Source of the DNA: Rikenellaceae bacterium | GTDB taxonomy: Bacteria; Bacteroidota; Bacteroidia; Bacteroidales; Rikenellaceae | NCBI GenBank assembly: GCA_015059875.1 | Contig: SUZQ01000001.1 | Span: forward strand, 1 to 64,000 | Length of the DNA: 64,000 bases | Direction of reading: 5' to 3' | In this document: piece after piece, positions 40,995 through 49,839 of the stretch | Position numbering within the stretch: the stretch's first letter is position 1 | How the letters are laid out: every line of letters starts with the position of its first letter | Notes under the pieces: model-generated | Told to the model about the DNA's origin: nothing | Databases searched by the model: none | What the model saw: the letters and a program-made list of their open reading frames with translations, nothing else | Program-made: the position numbers and the translations under genes

Positions 40995-43886
40995 ATGAAG
41001 AATTTATTTAAGAAGAGTATGCTTTTTGCTGCAGCAGCAATGGCATTTGTATCGTGCTCAAACGATGCAACTGAAGATGTAATCAACGGCCCAAGCTTTA
41101 AGGTCGAGGTAAATGCTGTAACTACCGATTCGCGTAGTGCATTCGGCGAGTTGAATGGCGACAAGTATCCAACTTTGTGGGAGGGCAACGAGTCGTGGTT
41201 TGTCGGCGTAAACAACGCTTATACAGAGGATGTAAACACAATTACCTTCTCGGAGGACAAGAAGTCGGCAAAGGCGATGGCTGCTTTTTCGAGTGAGCCT
41301 GTGGCAGATAATGGTACATACACTTTGTATGCATTGTCGCCATCAAGTGCGTGGTCATCGTATCATTTTGGCAACGACTACTTGCGTTTTTACATTGCAC
41401 GCAACATTCAGACGCCAACCGCCACTTCGTGCGATCCTGCTTCGCAGGTACTCTTCGCAAAGTCGGAGGCTATGAACAGTGCAAACTCTTTCAACATCGG
41501 CTTTGAGCATTTTTCGGCTTATGCAAAATTCTCGTTCAAGAATGTTGCTGAGGGTGGTGTTGTTAGCAGCGTGACCGTATCGGCTGAGGATGTAAACCTT
41601 GCTGGTCGCTACGCTTATACTCTTTCAACAGGTAAACTTGCTGAGCTTGACCGCTTGGAGAAGAGCATCACTTTGATGACCTCTTCAACTGAGAATTTGT
41701 GGATGGCGGTAGCTCCAGTAGATGTTTCGGGCAAGAAACTTACTTTCACTATCACAACCGATAAGGGCCTTCTTTCGAAGGAGGTTACAATGCCTGCAAC
41801 TGCAAAGTTTGAGTCGGGAAAGGTTGCTACATTCACAGTAGATATGTCGGGTATTGAGTACCCTGCTGTTGCAGGAGAGAATTGGCAGCTTGTTACGGCT
41901 GTTGCTAATGTTACTGCTGGTGAGTATATTGTTGTTGGTCCTCGCACAGACGGTAGCACTGTGGCTTATCTTCCAAGCACAACAATTGGCTCTTCTCCTT
42001 CTCAGAAGGTTATAAATATCCCAGGTCTTGATTTGAACAGCACCGATGTTATTACAACCACACTTGTTCCTGAGGATGCTCGCTTTACCTTTACGGGTAC
42101 AGCCACTGCCATGACTATTACAAATGCAGATGGTAATTATCTCTATACAACCACAGGCAACAATGGTCTTCGTGTTGGCACCACAAAGGGAACATGGGTT
42201 ATTGCAAGCAATCCAAATAGCGCAAAAGCCCTTACCTTGAAGTTCGATAGCACAGGTCGCTATGTAACTATGTACAATGATCAGGATTGGCGTTGCTACA
42301 CCTCAGTTTACGAGAAGTATAATGGCAACACCCAAAATGGTGAGATATACCTCTACAAGAAGGTAACAGGCGACGGTGGCGAGACTCCTGATGTTCCTGC
42401 AACTCCAGTGTTGGAGGTAAACCCTGCAACTGTTGAGGTTGCTGCTGCGGGTGGCAATGCAGAGTTCGGCTACACCGTAACTAACCCTGCTGAGGGCGTT
42501 AGTGTTGTGGCTTCGACTACCGCAAATTGGATTTCGGACTTCAACTATGCAACTGCTGGCAAGGTAACATTTACCGTTGCTGAGAATACCGTTGCTGAGG
42601 CTCGTGAGGCTGTTATTACCCTCGCTTACACTGGCGCAGAGAGCAAGACCGTAACCGTTAAGCAGGCTGCTGCCGAGGTTGGCGGTGGCGAAGGACAAAC
42701 ATGCACTGTTACTTATACTGTGGCAACAACATCGTCTTGCACAACATCGGGAACGGCTCCACAAGGCTCGTCAGCTAGCTACTCGCAAACATACGCTACT
42801 AAAGAGCAGTTAACAGCTGGAAATAGCGCAACCTTTACTCTGAAAGGTTATACTGGAGCAACCATTACGGGTATGGTTCTCAATATGAAATCAAATGCTA
42901 ACAAGGGTGCAGGTAAATTCTCGGTTGTTGCAGGCTCAACCACATTGGCTGCAATTAGCAGTGCAACAAACTTTAATGCTTGGTACGATAACAACTCTTA
43001 CGGAGGCACATTCCGTGATATCAATGTTGTGATGACTAATGATTCGTATGTTGTCGGAAATGGAGAGAATGTTGTGGTAAAATTTGAGGCAACAACTAAC
43101 TCGATCTATATTCATAGTATTACCCTTAAGTACACTCTTGGCGAGACTCCTGATGTTCCTGCAACTCCAGTGTTGGAGGTAAACCCTGCAACTGTTGAGG
43201 TTGCTGCGGCGGGTGGCAATGCAGAGTTCGGCTACACTGTAACAAACCCTGCTGAGGGTGTTAGTGTTATGGCTTCGACTACCGCAAATTGGATTTCGGA
43301 CTTCAACTATGCAACTGCTGGCAAGGTAACATTTACCGTTGCTGAGAATACCGTTGCTGAGGCTCGCGAGGCTGTTATTACCCTCGCTTACAGTGGAGCA
43401 GAGAGCAAGACCGTAACTGTTAAGCAGGCTGCAGCCGAGGTTGGCGGTGGCGACGAGCCAGGCACAAGTGTTGTAGTTCTCAGAGAGGAGTTTGATAATA
43501 CTACTACTGCCGATAGTAGCACAGCTATCAACACATCGAAATTCCCTAATTTCTCAGGTGCGACCTCAAAAGCTTTTACAAGTAAGTATGGAGGCTTGAA
43601 ATTTGGTTCTAGTTCTGCAGCAGGATATATAACATCTAAGTCGCTTGATCTCTCTTCGGCTTTTACAGTGCAGATAGATGCTTGTAAGTATGGTAGTGAT
43701 ACGGGAAATATTGTAGTAACTTGTGGTACTCAATCACAAACTATCCAAAATAGCGAGCTTGGTGCAGCTGGATCGTTCAAGACTTTTACTCTTACATTCG
43801 CAGCTGCTACGGCTACATCTACAGTAAAGATTGCTACATCAAGCAAACGAGCTTACATTGATAATGTAGTTATCACTCGAAATTGA
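40995..43886 (+). CDS. Surface lipoprotein with fimbrillin-like N-terminus and two BACON domains
   Basis: 963 residues from the ATG at 40995; the track start at 40950 lies in the small leader ORF. The signal peptide ends in AAAAMAFVSCSND, a lipobox. The N-terminal 300 residues resemble fimbrillin-like adhesins (PSFKVEVNAVTTDSRSAFGE, LWEGNESWFVGVN). Two nearly identical BACON domains (LEVNPATVEVAAAGGNAEFG...VTVKQAAAEVGGG) flank a beta-sandwich region, and a further sandwich ends at AYIDNVVITRN followed by TGA. The frame continues open after the TGA into a Gly/Pro linker and a nuclease domain, so this is probably the front half of one larger protein. Likely exposed on the cell surface. Confidence 0.8.
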   Translation: MKNLFKKSMLFAAAAMAFVSCSNDATEDVINGPSFKVEVNAVTTDSRSAFGELNGDKYPTLWEGNESWFVGVNNAYTEDVNTITFSEDKKSAKAMAAFSSEPVADNGTYTLYALSPSSAWSSYHFGNDYLRFYIARNIQTPTATSCDPASQVLFAKSEAMNSANSFNIGFEHFSAYAKFSFKNVAEGGVVSSVTVSAEDVNLAGRYAYTLSTGKLAELDRLEKSITLMTSSTENLWMAVAPVDVSGKKLTFTITTDKGLLSKEVTMPATAKFESGKVATFTVDMSGIEYPAVAGENWQLVTAVANVTAGEYIVVGPRTDGSTVAYLPSTTIGSSPSQKVINIPGLDLNSTDVITTTLVPEDARFTFTGTATAMTITNADGNYLYTTTGNNGLRVGTTKGTWVIASNPNSAKALTLKFDSTGRYVTMYNDQDWRCYTSVYEKYNGNTQNGEIYLYKKVTGDGGETPDVPATPVLEVNPATVEVAAAGGNAEFGYTVTNPAEGVSVVASTTANWISDFNYATAGKVTFTVAENTVAEAREAVITLAYTGAESKTVTVKQAAAEVGGGEGQTCTVTYTVATTSSCTTSGTAPQGSSASYSQTYATKEQLTAGNSATFTLKGYTGATITGMVLNMKSNANKGAGKFSVVAGSTTLAAISSATNFNAWYDNNSYGGTFRDINVVMTNDSYVVGNGENVVVKFEATTNSIYIHSITLKYTLGETPDVPATPVLEVNPATVEVAAAGGNAEFGYTVTNPAEGVSVMASTTANWISDFNYATAGKVTFTVAENTVAEAREAVITLAYSGAESKTVTVKQAAAEVGGGDEPGTSVVVLREEFDNTTTADSSTAINTSKFPNFSGATSKAFTSKYGGLKFGSSSAAGYITSKSLDLSSAFTVQIDACKYGSDTGNIVVTCGTQSQTIQNSELGAAGSFKTFTLTFAAATATSTVKIATSSKRAYIDNVVITRN
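42378..42690 (+). repeat. BACON domain direct repeat, copy 1
   Basis: About 313 bp starting GGCGAGACTCCTGATG; nearly identical to 43140-43452 in the same gene, so recombination between the copies is possible. Confidence 0.9.
43140..43452 (+). repeat. BACON domain direct repeat, copy 2
   Basis: Second copy with only scattered base differences from copy 1, most of them silent. Confidence 0.9.
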
Positions 43887-45011
43887 GACTCGGGTAGTGG
43901 AGAGGGAGGGGGTACTACCCCTCCCACCACAGACCCTACCCCGGGACTAACTAACATATCAGCTTCGCTCAACGGCACTTTGGCGTGGGCAGGTTGCGTG
44001 GTGGAGTCACCGGAGTATATCTCGAATGGCTTGGTTACCTTCCACTTCAACGCCACAAACGGCTCGCACACAACCTCCGCTTCGTACAGCGTCGGCACGA
44101 CACAGACTTACGCGCAGGTGAGCAATGTGCAGCTCAAAGCCGCTACAACATACAAGGTGTACGCCTCGTGTACAGCGACAAACGGCTCGACTGTGACCTC
44201 GCCAAACTACGAGATTACAACCGCAGGTCAGGGTGCTGCGCCAAGCGAAAGCTGGCTTGAGTTGCCTGCAGCGGATAACGGTACGCTCTATCCGAACGCC
44301 ACAGAGTACACGGTTTCGGCAAATGGCGAGCGCAACTACACCATCTACTACGACAAATCGACCTACACCTCGATGTGGGTGGCTTATCCTCTCGAATCGA
44401 GGCACATGGGCGACTTATCACGCCCAAGCTCGTGGTCGTTCAACCCGTTGTTCAGCTCAAGCGATCAGGTTGATTTGTGCAGCTCCTCATACGAAGGCGG
44501 TACATACTCGCGCGGTCACCTTATTCCAAACGCTTCGCGCAACGGTATCGCGCTGATGCAGAAACAGACATTCTATGTGACCAACTCTGTGCCGCAGGTG
44601 CAGACGAGATTCAACGATGGCATCTGGAACTCGTTGGAGCAGGCTTTGCAGGGTATTGCCAAGAGTGAGAAGATATATATCGTAACTGGTGTTGCCTTCG
44701 AGAAGGCAGGCGAGTCGAAAACTATAAAATATATTCAGGCAAAGGACGACACAAAGGATGTGCCTATTCCAAACTACTTCTACAAGGTTGTCTTGAAGGT
44801 TACAACCAACGGAAGTGGCACGGTGACAGCCGCATCGACAATCGGTTTTTGGTTTGAGAATAAGGCTTACACCGACTCCTACACCAACTACTCTGTTTCG
44901 GTGGATCAGATTGAGGCGTGGACAGGTTTCGACTTCTTTGCAAACCTCCCCGACAACATAGAGAACTCGGTGGAGAGCAATTCAAACTGGTCGTCGTTCC
45001 AAAGCTTCTAA
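43887..45011 (+). CDS. DNA/RNA non-specific endonuclease domain, separated from the lipoprotein by an in-frame TGA
   Basis: The reading frame of the upstream lipoprotein continues after the TGA at 43884 with a linker (DSGSGEGGGTTPPTTDPTPG), an Ig-like domain, and then a DNA/RNA non-specific endonuclease (Endonuclease_NS, NUC1-type): WVAYPLESRHMGDLS, the catalytic segment GTYSRGHLIPNASRNG (DRGH variant SRGH with the His base and Asn metal ligand), and TFYVTNSVPQVQTRFNDGIWN. There is no convincing start codon near the N-terminus; the track start at 43980 is a TTG within the Ig-like domain. The domain itself looks intact. Either the gene is broken by a recent nonsense change or the stop is leaky. 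A terminator follows. Confidence 0.75.
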   Translation, partial: DSGSGEGGGTTPPTTDPTPGLTNISASLNGTLAWAGCVVESPEYISNGLVTFHFNATNGSHTTSASYSVGTTQTYAQVSNVQLKAATTYKVYASCTATNGSTVTSPNYEITTAGQGAAPSESWLELPAADNGTLYPNATEYTVSANGERNYTIYYDKSTYTSMWVAYPLESRHMGDLSRPSSWSFNPLFSSSDQVDLCSSSYEGGTYSRGHLIPNASRNGIALMQKQTFYVTNSVPQVQTRFNDGIWNSLEQALQGIAKSEKIYIVTGVAFEKAGESKTIKYIQAKDDTKDVPIPNYFYKVVLKVTTNGSGTVTAASTIGFWFENKAYTDSYTNYSVSVDQIEAWTGFDFFANLPDNIENSVESNSNWSSFQSF

Positions 45012-45077
45012 AGAGTAGTTCTGATTGGCTCTTTTTGAGTCGCTCTTCAGTAGCCCGATGGCTCACATAGTGAAATT

Positions 45078-45114
45078 GGGAGTGTCTAACAAGTTTTTAG
45101 ACACTCCCAATTTT
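45078..45114. terminator. Terminator between the nuclease locus and the convergent S9 peptidase gene
   Basis: GGGAGTGTCTA and TAGACACTCCC with the same loop as the rpsA terminator at 35124, followed by AATTTT. Confidence 0.9.
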
Positions 45115-45155
45115 GTTAGAAGTTGTATAACAAGAGGGATTAACGCCGAAATCAC

Positions 45156-47261
45156 CTATTTTAAGTATTTATCCAACCAACCGAAGAACTCTCTGTTCCA
45201 GACTAACGAGTTTTGAGGTTTGAATACCTGATGTGCCTCGTTCTCGAACGAAACCAATCGTGCAGGAATGCCGCGCAATCGAGCCGCTGTAAACGCCTCC
45301 AACGACTGCGTGTATGGGATTCGGTAGTCGCGCTCGCCCGTGATAATCAAGATAGGGGTATCCCACCTATCCACCGCCTTGTGTGGCGAGTTGGCATAAG
45401 AGCGCATAGCGGTCTTGTTATCCTTCTCCCAATATGCGCCTCCGTAGTCGTTGTTTACGAAGAACAGCTCCTCGGTGTGTCCGTACATCGACTCGAAATT
45501 GAAGATTCCGCAGTGGGCAATAAACGCCTTGAAACGCTTCTCGTGGTGTCCTGCGAGGTAGAATGTTGAGTAGCCGCCATACGACGCTCCAACGCAGCCC
45601 AAACGCTCGTTATCGCACCACTTCTCCTTTGCAACATCGTCAATAGCTGCGAGGTAGTCGCGGATATTCTGTCCCGAATAGTCGCCCGAAATCTGATCCA
45701 ACCACTCCTGACCGAACGATGGTACGCCGCGACGATTAGGAGCGACCACAACATAGCCCTGCGCCGCCATCAGCTGGAAGTTCCAGCGATAGCTCCAGAA
45801 CTGCGAAACAACGCTCTGCGGGCCACCCTGACAATAGAGCAGAGTCGGGTACTTTTTGTTTGCGTCAAAATCGGGCGGAAAAATCACCCAAGTGAGCATC
45901 TTTTTGCCATCGGTGGTCTTAACCCATCGCTTCTGCACCTCGCCCATCTTGATATTGTTGTAGACAAAGTCGTTTACGGCGGTAAGCTTTGTCATAGCTC
46001 CATTTGCGAGGTCAAACTCGAAGATTTCGGGAGCCATCGAGATGGTCATCACCGAGCCAACGCACTTGCCACCGCCCAACTCAAACGAGTTGATGTCGTG
46101 GTCGCCCTTCGTGATAACCTCCACATCGCTTAAGCCATCCGCCTTAACGCGACAAATCTGATGTGTCGCCTCGATTGGCGCGATGAAGTAGATTGTTTCA
46201 TCGTCGGCCCACGCCACATTTGTTGCGTGATAGTCGAAATTTGGAGTCAGATATTTCACCTCGCCTGAAGTGAAATCGTAGACCATAAGTCGCTCCTTGT
46301 CCGCCTCGTTACCTGCGCGCTCCTGCGAACGGAAGGCGATCTTCGAGCCGCTTGGCGACCATACGGGATACTTGTCGTAACCCACAAATGGGAGGTGTGC
46401 AACCTCTTTGCATATATTGCGCGTAGTGCCACTCTGAAGGTCGTATACGAAAATGTCCGAGTCTGTCGATACGGCATACTCCGTACCAGTCAGAGGCTTG
46501 CAAGTGTAGGCGAGTTGCTTTCCATCAGGACTCCACGCAATCTCAGCGTGGTCGAAATATGGAGCAAGCGGAGTGTCCCAAGCCGACTTCTCGCCCGTAA
46601 TATCTTTGCCCGTGCCGACACCATTTGCCAACAGATCGGCAACAAAGATGTGGAGGTACTTTCCGCTATCCCAATAGTCCCAATGGCGCACCATCAAGTC
46701 GTCGTAGATGCGAGCCTTCGACTTCGCCATATCGCTGTGAATATCGGCAGAGTTTATATTCTTGGCGTGAACATACTGCGTGTAGTAGATGTGCTGCTCG
46801 TCGGGTGCGATGCCAAAACCCTCGATACCGCCCTCGATATTGGAAATCTGCTTCGGTTGCGAGCCATCCGCCTGCATCTTCCACAACTGCATATCGCCGC
46901 TGCGCGTCGTTGCAAACCAGATATCTGCACCATCGGCACTCCACACGGGCGAAACAGAGGTCGCTTCAAGGTCGGTAAGCTCCACCTCCTCGCCCGTTGC
47001 GAGGTTACGGCTTACGATGATTGTGATGCCACGATTCTCCTCCATATTGTAGCGCGTGAGGGTGTAGAGAAGTGTCGTGCCGTCGGGCGAAAGTGCGTGT
47101 TCACCAATACGCCCCATCTTCCACATAACCTCTGGAGTGAGGCGTGCCGCAGCAATCTCCTCTGCCGTTAGCGCGTTGTCAATTTTGAGAGGCTCAGGGG
47201 CTGTGTTGCACCCCGCAAAGCCCGAAAGTAGTAATGCCATAGCAATAAATAGTTTTTTCAT
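45156..47261 (-). CDS. S9 family prolyl oligopeptidase-type lipoprotein
   Basis: 701 residues with signal peptide [19 protein letters not shown] (lipobox). The N-terminal two thirds form a beta-propeller with repeated WSPDG/WSADG blades; the C-terminal alpha/beta hydrolase has the nucleophile in GASYGGYS, the acid in [10 protein letters not shown] and the His in NEAHQVFKP. This is the layout of dipeptidyl aminopeptidase/acylaminoacyl peptidases. As a lipoprotein it would act in the periplasm or on the outer membrane in peptide degradation. It has divergent transcription from the NUDIX gene. Confidence 0.93.
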   Translation of the reverse strand: MKKLFIAMALLLSGFAGCNTAPEPLKIDNALTAEEIAAARLTPEVMWKMGRIGEHALSPDGTTLLYTLTRYNMEENRGITIIVSRNLATGEEVELTDLEATSVSPVWSADGADIWFATTRSGDMQLWKMQADGSQPKQISNIEGGIEGFGIAPDEQHIYYTQYVHAKNINSADIHSDMAKSKARIYDDLMVRHWDYWDSGKYLHIFVADLLANGVGTGKDITGEKSAWDTPLAPYFDHAEIAWSPDGKQLAYTCKPLTGTEYAVSTDSDIFVYDLQSGTTRNICKEVAHLPFVGYDKYPVWSPSGSKIAFRSQERAGNEADKERLMVYDFTSGEVKYLTPNFDYHATNVAWADDETIYFIAPIEATHQICRVKADGLSDVEVITKGDHDINSFELGGGKCVGSVMTISMAPEIFEFDLANGAMTKLTAVNDFVYNNIKMGEVQKRWVKTTDGKKMLTWVIFPPDFDANKKYPTLLYCQGGPQSVVSQFWSYRWNFQLMAAQGYVVVAPNRRGVPSFGQEWLDQISGDYSGQNIRDYLAAIDDVAKEKWCDNERLGCVGASYGGYSTFYLAGHHEKRFKAFIAHCGIFNFESMYGHTEELFFVNNDYGGAYWEKDNKTAMRSYANSPHKAVDRWDTPILIITGERDYRIPYTQSLEAFTAARLRGIPARLVSFENEAHQVFKPQNSLVWNREFFGWLDKYLK

Positions 47262-47286
47262 ATCCCTATTTTAAGTTAAAATTTCT

Positions 47287-47294
47287 TATCTTTG
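47287..47294 (+). promoter_or_regulatory. -7 box (TATCTTTG) of the NUDIX gene
   Basis: Matches TAnnTTTG, 24 bases before the preferred ATG at 47318; the track start at 47297 would lie almost at the transcription start. Confidence 0.55.
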
Positions 47295-47317
47295 TATTGC
47301 TCAAAACGAAAACAGAG

Positions 47318-47917
47318 ATGCGTACCGAGATATATTTTGCACATAAGGTGCTGATACTAACCGACTCCCCCGTAGAGTTCACGGAGTACTATCGTTTGCC
47401 TTCGTCCGAACTTTCAAGGGCGAATGTACTTAAAATTTTCGAAACCACCAATACAATTGTCGTTATAGACTCGATGATTGAGCCATACATAGAACGATTT
47501 GTAAGCGAATTTAAGTATGTAGAGGCGGCGGGCGGATTGGTCGAGAACGAGAAGGGCGAAACGCTGATGATCTACTGCTATCGCCATTGGGATTTGCCGA
47601 AGGGGCATATCGACGAGGGCGAGAGTGCCGAGGTGTGCGCCGTGCGCGAGGTGGCAGAGGAGACGGGGGTTGAGGGCGCAAAAATTGTTCGATTTTTGTG
47701 CAATACACTTCACGCCTATGGCGTTTATGGTGTGTGGGAGTTGAAGCAGACCTCGTGGTATCTACTCTCGGCGACGAGCTGTCCGACAAAACCTCAAAAG
47801 GAGGAGGATATCGCCATCGCCAAGTGGTGCTCGAAGGAGGAGCTTGAGGAGAATCTGCGCTCGACATACCCCACAATACGCAATGTTTTTGCAGCTAAAA
47901 ACGGAAATTTACAATAA
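47318..47917 (+). CDS. NUDIX hydrolase
   Basis: 199 residues from the ATG at 47318. The Nudix box [23 protein letters not shown] is complete (GX5EX7REUXEEXGU). An N-terminal extension of about 70 residues ([25 protein letters not shown]) precedes the Nudix fold, as in several Bacteroidetes homologues. The family hydrolyses nucleoside diphosphates linked to another group; the substrate cannot be assigned. Confidence 0.92.
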   Translation: MRTEIYFAHKVLILTDSPVEFTEYYRLPSSELSRANVLKIFETTNTIVVIDSMIEPYIERFVSEFKYVEAAGGLVENEKGETLMIYCYRHWDLPKGHIDEGESAEVCAVREVAEETGVEGAKIVRFLCNTLHAYGVYGVWELKQTSWYLLSATSCPTKPQKEEDIAIAKWCSKEELEENLRSTYPTIRNVFAAKNGNLQ

Positions 47918-47948
47918 TCCTAAGTAGCCAAAAACAAAAAACTAACAG

Positions 47949-48053
47949 ACCCCACCGCCCTATGGGCACCTCCCCTAACTTAGGGGAGGAAATTAAACTA
48001 CAATAAATTGTCCCCCTAAGTTAGGGGGACGAGCAAAGCGGAGGGGGGCTGTA
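47949..48053. repeat. CCTCCCC/GTCCCCC double-hairpin element
   Basis: The left half contains CCTCCCCTAACTTAGGGGAGG, the right half GTCCCCCTAAGTTAGGGGGAC, each a near-perfect hairpin, and outer CCCACCGC pairs with GCGGAGGGG. Three hairpins can thus form in one palindromic element. Confidence 0.8.
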
Positions 48054-48079
48054 AAAAAACTAAAAACTTATAACCAAAA

Positions 48080-48183
48080 AAGCCAATGGCCACCGCTGCG
48101 ATTAAGCCGAGTGCAGAGGCTGCTTGCAGACTATGTAGAGGCAGAGCAGTGAAGACTGAAAGTCAATGGCTAATGGCTAACAG
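48080..48183 (+). repeat. Heptamer array interrupted by a conserved hairpin insert (porX-side copy)
   Basis: AAGCCAATGGC, then an insert starting CACCGCTGCG and ending GCAGTGAAGAC, then GTCAATGGCTAATGGCTAA about 20 bases before porX. The order and the insert match the copy at 6955-7060. Confidence 0.8.
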
Positions 48184-48203
48184 CCTCAAAAAATAGATAG
48201 CGT

Positions 48204-49751
48204 ATGGTAAAGATTCTTTGGGTTGATGACGAAATCGAGTTGCTGAAACCGCACATTATGCTCCTTCAGGGCAAGGGGTACGAGGTGGAGACCTGCAACA
48301 ACGGCTACGATGCCATAGATATGGCAACGGAGGTGGCGTATGATGTAATTATTCTCGACGAGATGATGCCCGGAATGACGGGACTCGAAACGCTGCCGCT
48401 TATCAAGGATGTTCGCCCTACTACCCCCGTGATAATGGTTACAAAGAGCGAGGAGGAGGATATTATGGATAAGGCGATAGGCTCGAAGATTGCCGACTAT
48501 ATCGTCAAGCCCGTAAACCCATCGCAGATGCTGCCACTCATCAAGAAGCATGTTCACTCGCAGCAGCTCGTAACCGAGCAGACCACCGCTGACTATCGTG
48601 CCGAGTTTGGTCGTATCTCGGTCTCGATGCAGAACGCCTCGACCTTTCAGCAGTGGAGCGCAATATATCGTAAACTCGTAAATTGGGATATCGAACTGTC
48701 GGGTGGAGATGAGTCTATTCGCGAGATTTTGCAGTATCAAAAGGCGGAGGCAAATCGCATTTTTGGTCGCTTTGTCTGCAATAACTACCGCGATTGGATC
48801 AACTCGCGCGACGAGGATACTCCAGTGATGTCGCACACGCTGATGCGCAGCAATATCTTCCCTATCGTCGATAACAACACCAAGACCACGCTGCTTCTGA
48901 TAGATAACTTCCGCTACGACCAGTGGCGAGCTATCAGCGGAATGTTGCGCGGCTACTTCGATATTGCAACCGACGACTTCTACTGTGCAATACTCCCTAC
49001 GGCGACACAGTACGCCCGCAATGCTATCTTTGCAGGTTTGATGCCATTGGCGATAGATAAACTTATGCCACAGAGGTGGCTCAACGACAACGAGGAGGGT
49101 GGTAAAAATCAGCACGAGGAGGAGTTCCTTGCGCGACAGATTGCCCAGGCGGGCAAACGCTACAAGTGGTCGTTCGACAAGCTTGTACGCCCAGAGGCGG
49201 GCAGAAAGCTCATTGATAATATTCAGCGCATCTACGATGCCGATTTCTCGGTTATCGTCTACAACTTCCTCGATATCCTTTCGCACGCCCGCACCGAGAC
49301 AGAGATTATCCGCCAACTCACGGAGGATGATGCTTCGTTCCGTTCGCTTACGCGTTCGTGGTTCGAGCATTCGGAGCTATTTACGCTGCTTAAGATGCTC
49401 TCGGAGCGAGGTCATACGGTGGTCGTAACCTCAGATCACGGCACCGTGCGCGTGGATAACCCAGTGAAGGTTACGGGAGATCGCGAAACTTCGGCAAATC
49501 TACGCTACAAGACAGGTCGCAACCTTGCCTACAATCGCAAAGAGGTCTTTGAGATTACGCGCCCTGAGGAGGTGCAACTCCCAGCATCAAACCTCACATC
49601 GAGCTATATCTTCGCCTACAATAACGACTTTTTGGTCTATAACAACGATGCCAATCGCCATATCCGCTACTATCGTGACACCTTCCAGCACGGAGGAATC
49701 TCGATGGAGGAGATGATTGTGCCATATATCGTTTTGCAACCGAAGAGGTAA
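48204..49751 (+). CDS. porX: PorX-type response regulator with PglZ/alkaline phosphatase-like domain
   Basis: 515 residues. The receiver domain (VKILWVDDE start, phospho-acceptor Asp52 in IILDEMMPG, Lys in DYIVKPVNPSQ) is joined through a helical linker to a PglZ domain of the alkaline phosphatase superfamily (LLIDNFRYDQW, PTATQYARNAIFAGLMP, VVVTSDHGTVRV). PorX together with the kinase PorY controls the type IX secretion system in Porphyromonas and its PglZ domain acts as a phosphodiesterase on cyclic oligonucleotides. The partner kinase is not in the window. Confidence 0.93.
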   Translation: MVKILWVDDEIELLKPHIMLLQGKGYEVETCNNGYDAIDMATEVAYDVIILDEMMPGMTGLETLPLIKDVRPTTPVIMVTKSEEEDIMDKAIGSKIADYIVKPVNPSQMLPLIKKHVHSQQLVTEQTTADYRAEFGRISVSMQNASTFQQWSAIYRKLVNWDIELSGGDESIREILQYQKAEANRIFGRFVCNNYRDWINSRDEDTPVMSHTLMRSNIFPIVDNNTKTTLLLIDNFRYDQWRAISGMLRGYFDIATDDFYCAILPTATQYARNAIFAGLMPLAIDKLMPQRWLNDNEEGGKNQHEEEFLARQIAQAGKRYKWSFDKLVRPEAGRKLIDNIQRIYDADFSVIVYNFLDILSHARTETEIIRQLTEDDASFRSLTRSWFEHSELFTLLKMLSERGHTVVVTSDHGTVRVDNPVKVTGDRETSANLRYKTGRNLAYNRKEVFEITRPEEVQLPASNLTSSYIFAYNNDFLVYNNDANRHIRYYRDTFQHGGISMEEMIVPYIVLQPKR

Positions 49752-49787
49752 ATCCTTTTGGAATTGTCTACTTTAGGTGTGAAAAAC

Positions 49788-49820
49788 AAGCAGCGCAACT
49801 CGAAAGGTTGCGCTGCTTTT
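49788..49820. terminator. Bidirectional terminator between porX and the exb operon
   Basis: AAGCAGCGCAAC and GTTGCGCTGCTT pair around TCGAAAG, with TTTT after it and AAAAA before it. Confidence 0.9.
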
Positions 49821-49839
49821 CTATGGTATGAGGTGCTGT

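Larger units (their letters stand above)
47918..48183. other. NUDIX-porX intergenic stretch with two repeat elements
   Basis: It holds the CCTCCCC double hairpin (about 47949-48053) and the heptamer array with the conserved insert (48080-48183). No ORF or promoter box is convincing. Confidence 0.6.

Noticed and set aside
43884-43886. TGA as a sense codon in this organism
   Set aside because: TGA ends several intact genes here (permease, holB and flippase ATGA-type overlaps), so a general recoding is excluded.
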